DNA from: CAZPQV01 sp964588705
GTDB lineage: Bacteria; Bacteroidota; Bacteroidia; Flavobacteriales; Weeksellaceae
Direction of reading: 5' to 3'
DNA: 22,707 bases
NCBI GenBank assembly: GCA_964588705.1
Contig: CAZPQV010000033.1
Location: 1-22,707, forward strand
Part shown: positions 22,510 to 22,707 of the stretch, one piece after another
How positions within the stretch are numbered: position 1 is the stretch's first letter
Layout: each line of letters opens with the position of its first letter
Made by a program: the position numbers and the translations under genes
Notes under the pieces: generated by a model
What the model saw: only the letters and a program-made list of their open reading frames with translations
Database searches by the model: none
What the model was told of the DNA's origin: nothing

Positions 22510-22707
22510 TTATCTCCTTCTTTTTGTTCCTAAACCAAGCATTCCCAATACAAATTTTGCACCTTCTCTGGCTAAAGTCGTTGTGAAAGTTCTTCCTGCC
22601 CTGCTCTGCATCACACTTTCAAAAACTCCGGGTTCCGGTTTTGGCTGTCTTCGGGATTTTGCAACTTCCGGTTCTGCATTTTTCGCGGCCTGTTCCATTC
22701 TGGTGGT
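22510..22707 (-). CDS. C-terminal end of a HerA-like helicase (DUF853/YjgR type), truncated by the window edge
   Basis: The frame is open to the edge (TTR precedes the first visible Met), so the gene continues to the right; about 65 residues and the stop are present. The tail has a charged linker (KSRRQPKPEPGVFESV) and a conserved-looking end: MQSRAGRTFTTTLAREGAKF, then VLGMLGLGTKRRR. This resembles the C-terminus of the DUF853 HerA-like ATPase family (SxxGRTxxxxxxRE...LGxLGxxxRR). The ATPase domain is outside the window, so the call rests on this tail alone. Confidence 0.6.
   Translation of the reverse strand, partial: TTRMEQAAKNAEPEVAKSRRQPKPEPGVFESVMQSRAGRTFTTTLAREGAKFVLGMLGLGTKRRR

Overview
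The window is a chromosomal, housekeeping-rich segment of a Bacteroidota genome, most likely Flavobacteriia and probably Weeksellaceae (Chryseobacterium/Kaistella type). Reasons: low-GC DNA; A-rich leaders with few Shine-Dalgarno sites; several exact matches to the Bacteroidota promoter -7 element TAnnTTTG; a type IX secretion protein (PorD, DUF4835); the lineage-typical gene order bamD-rpoZ-coaBC-porD-recN; a DUF5687 ABC permease; and a Bacteroidota-style LptE. The genus is inferred from remembered protein similarity. There is no phage, CRISPR, transposase or recognisable defence island.

Layout. 1-1660: the end of an unidentified upstream transcript with a terminator, then fumC on + and a shared bidirectional terminator. 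1671-9745 (all -): bamD, rpoZ, coaBC, porD, recN, then a DUF5687 permease and its ABC ATPase. This run covers outer-membrane assembly, RNA polymerase omega, CoA synthesis, protein secretion and DNA repair. 9840-13024: a TetR regulator (-) diverges from a + cluster of TatD nuclease, TcdA/ThiF enzyme, rnpA and a DUF4126 membrane protein. 13301-18356 (all -): miaB, a sigma-54-type activator, lptE, an acidic TPR protein and a half-size TSUP transporter. 18490-22707 (all -): the C-terminal end of a HerA/DUF853 ATPase, a DEDDh exonuclease fused to a decayed GIY-YIG-like domain, lysA, and two periplasmic TonB-C-like proteins.

Two assembly gaps damage genes. A 10-N gap in tcdA looks like an unmerged 4-base contig overlap: removing the Ns plus one copy of 'actt' restores the frame. 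A 100-N gap separates miaB from the activator and makes them look like one open frame; the activator's Walker A region is lost in it.

The strongest candidate for something undescribed lies just upstream of lysA (21028-21235). A Bacteroidota-type promoter is followed by a 26-codon ORF with seven lysine codons, then an intrinsic terminator whose T-tract ends a few bases before the lysA ATG. This is the layout of a leader-peptide attenuator, here for lysine. The visible antiterminator is weak, so this remains a hypothesis. The second is a ~149-bp structured intergenic repeat present twice (5687-5835, 13139-13286). It has nested stems and three small hairpins, and one base pair changes from A-T to G-C between copies. 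Other leads are a three-fold K-W-x-P-A motif linking the two TonB-C-like proteins, variant CoaC catalytic motifs, 7-bp tandem repeats in the miaB leader, and a probably leaderless recN.
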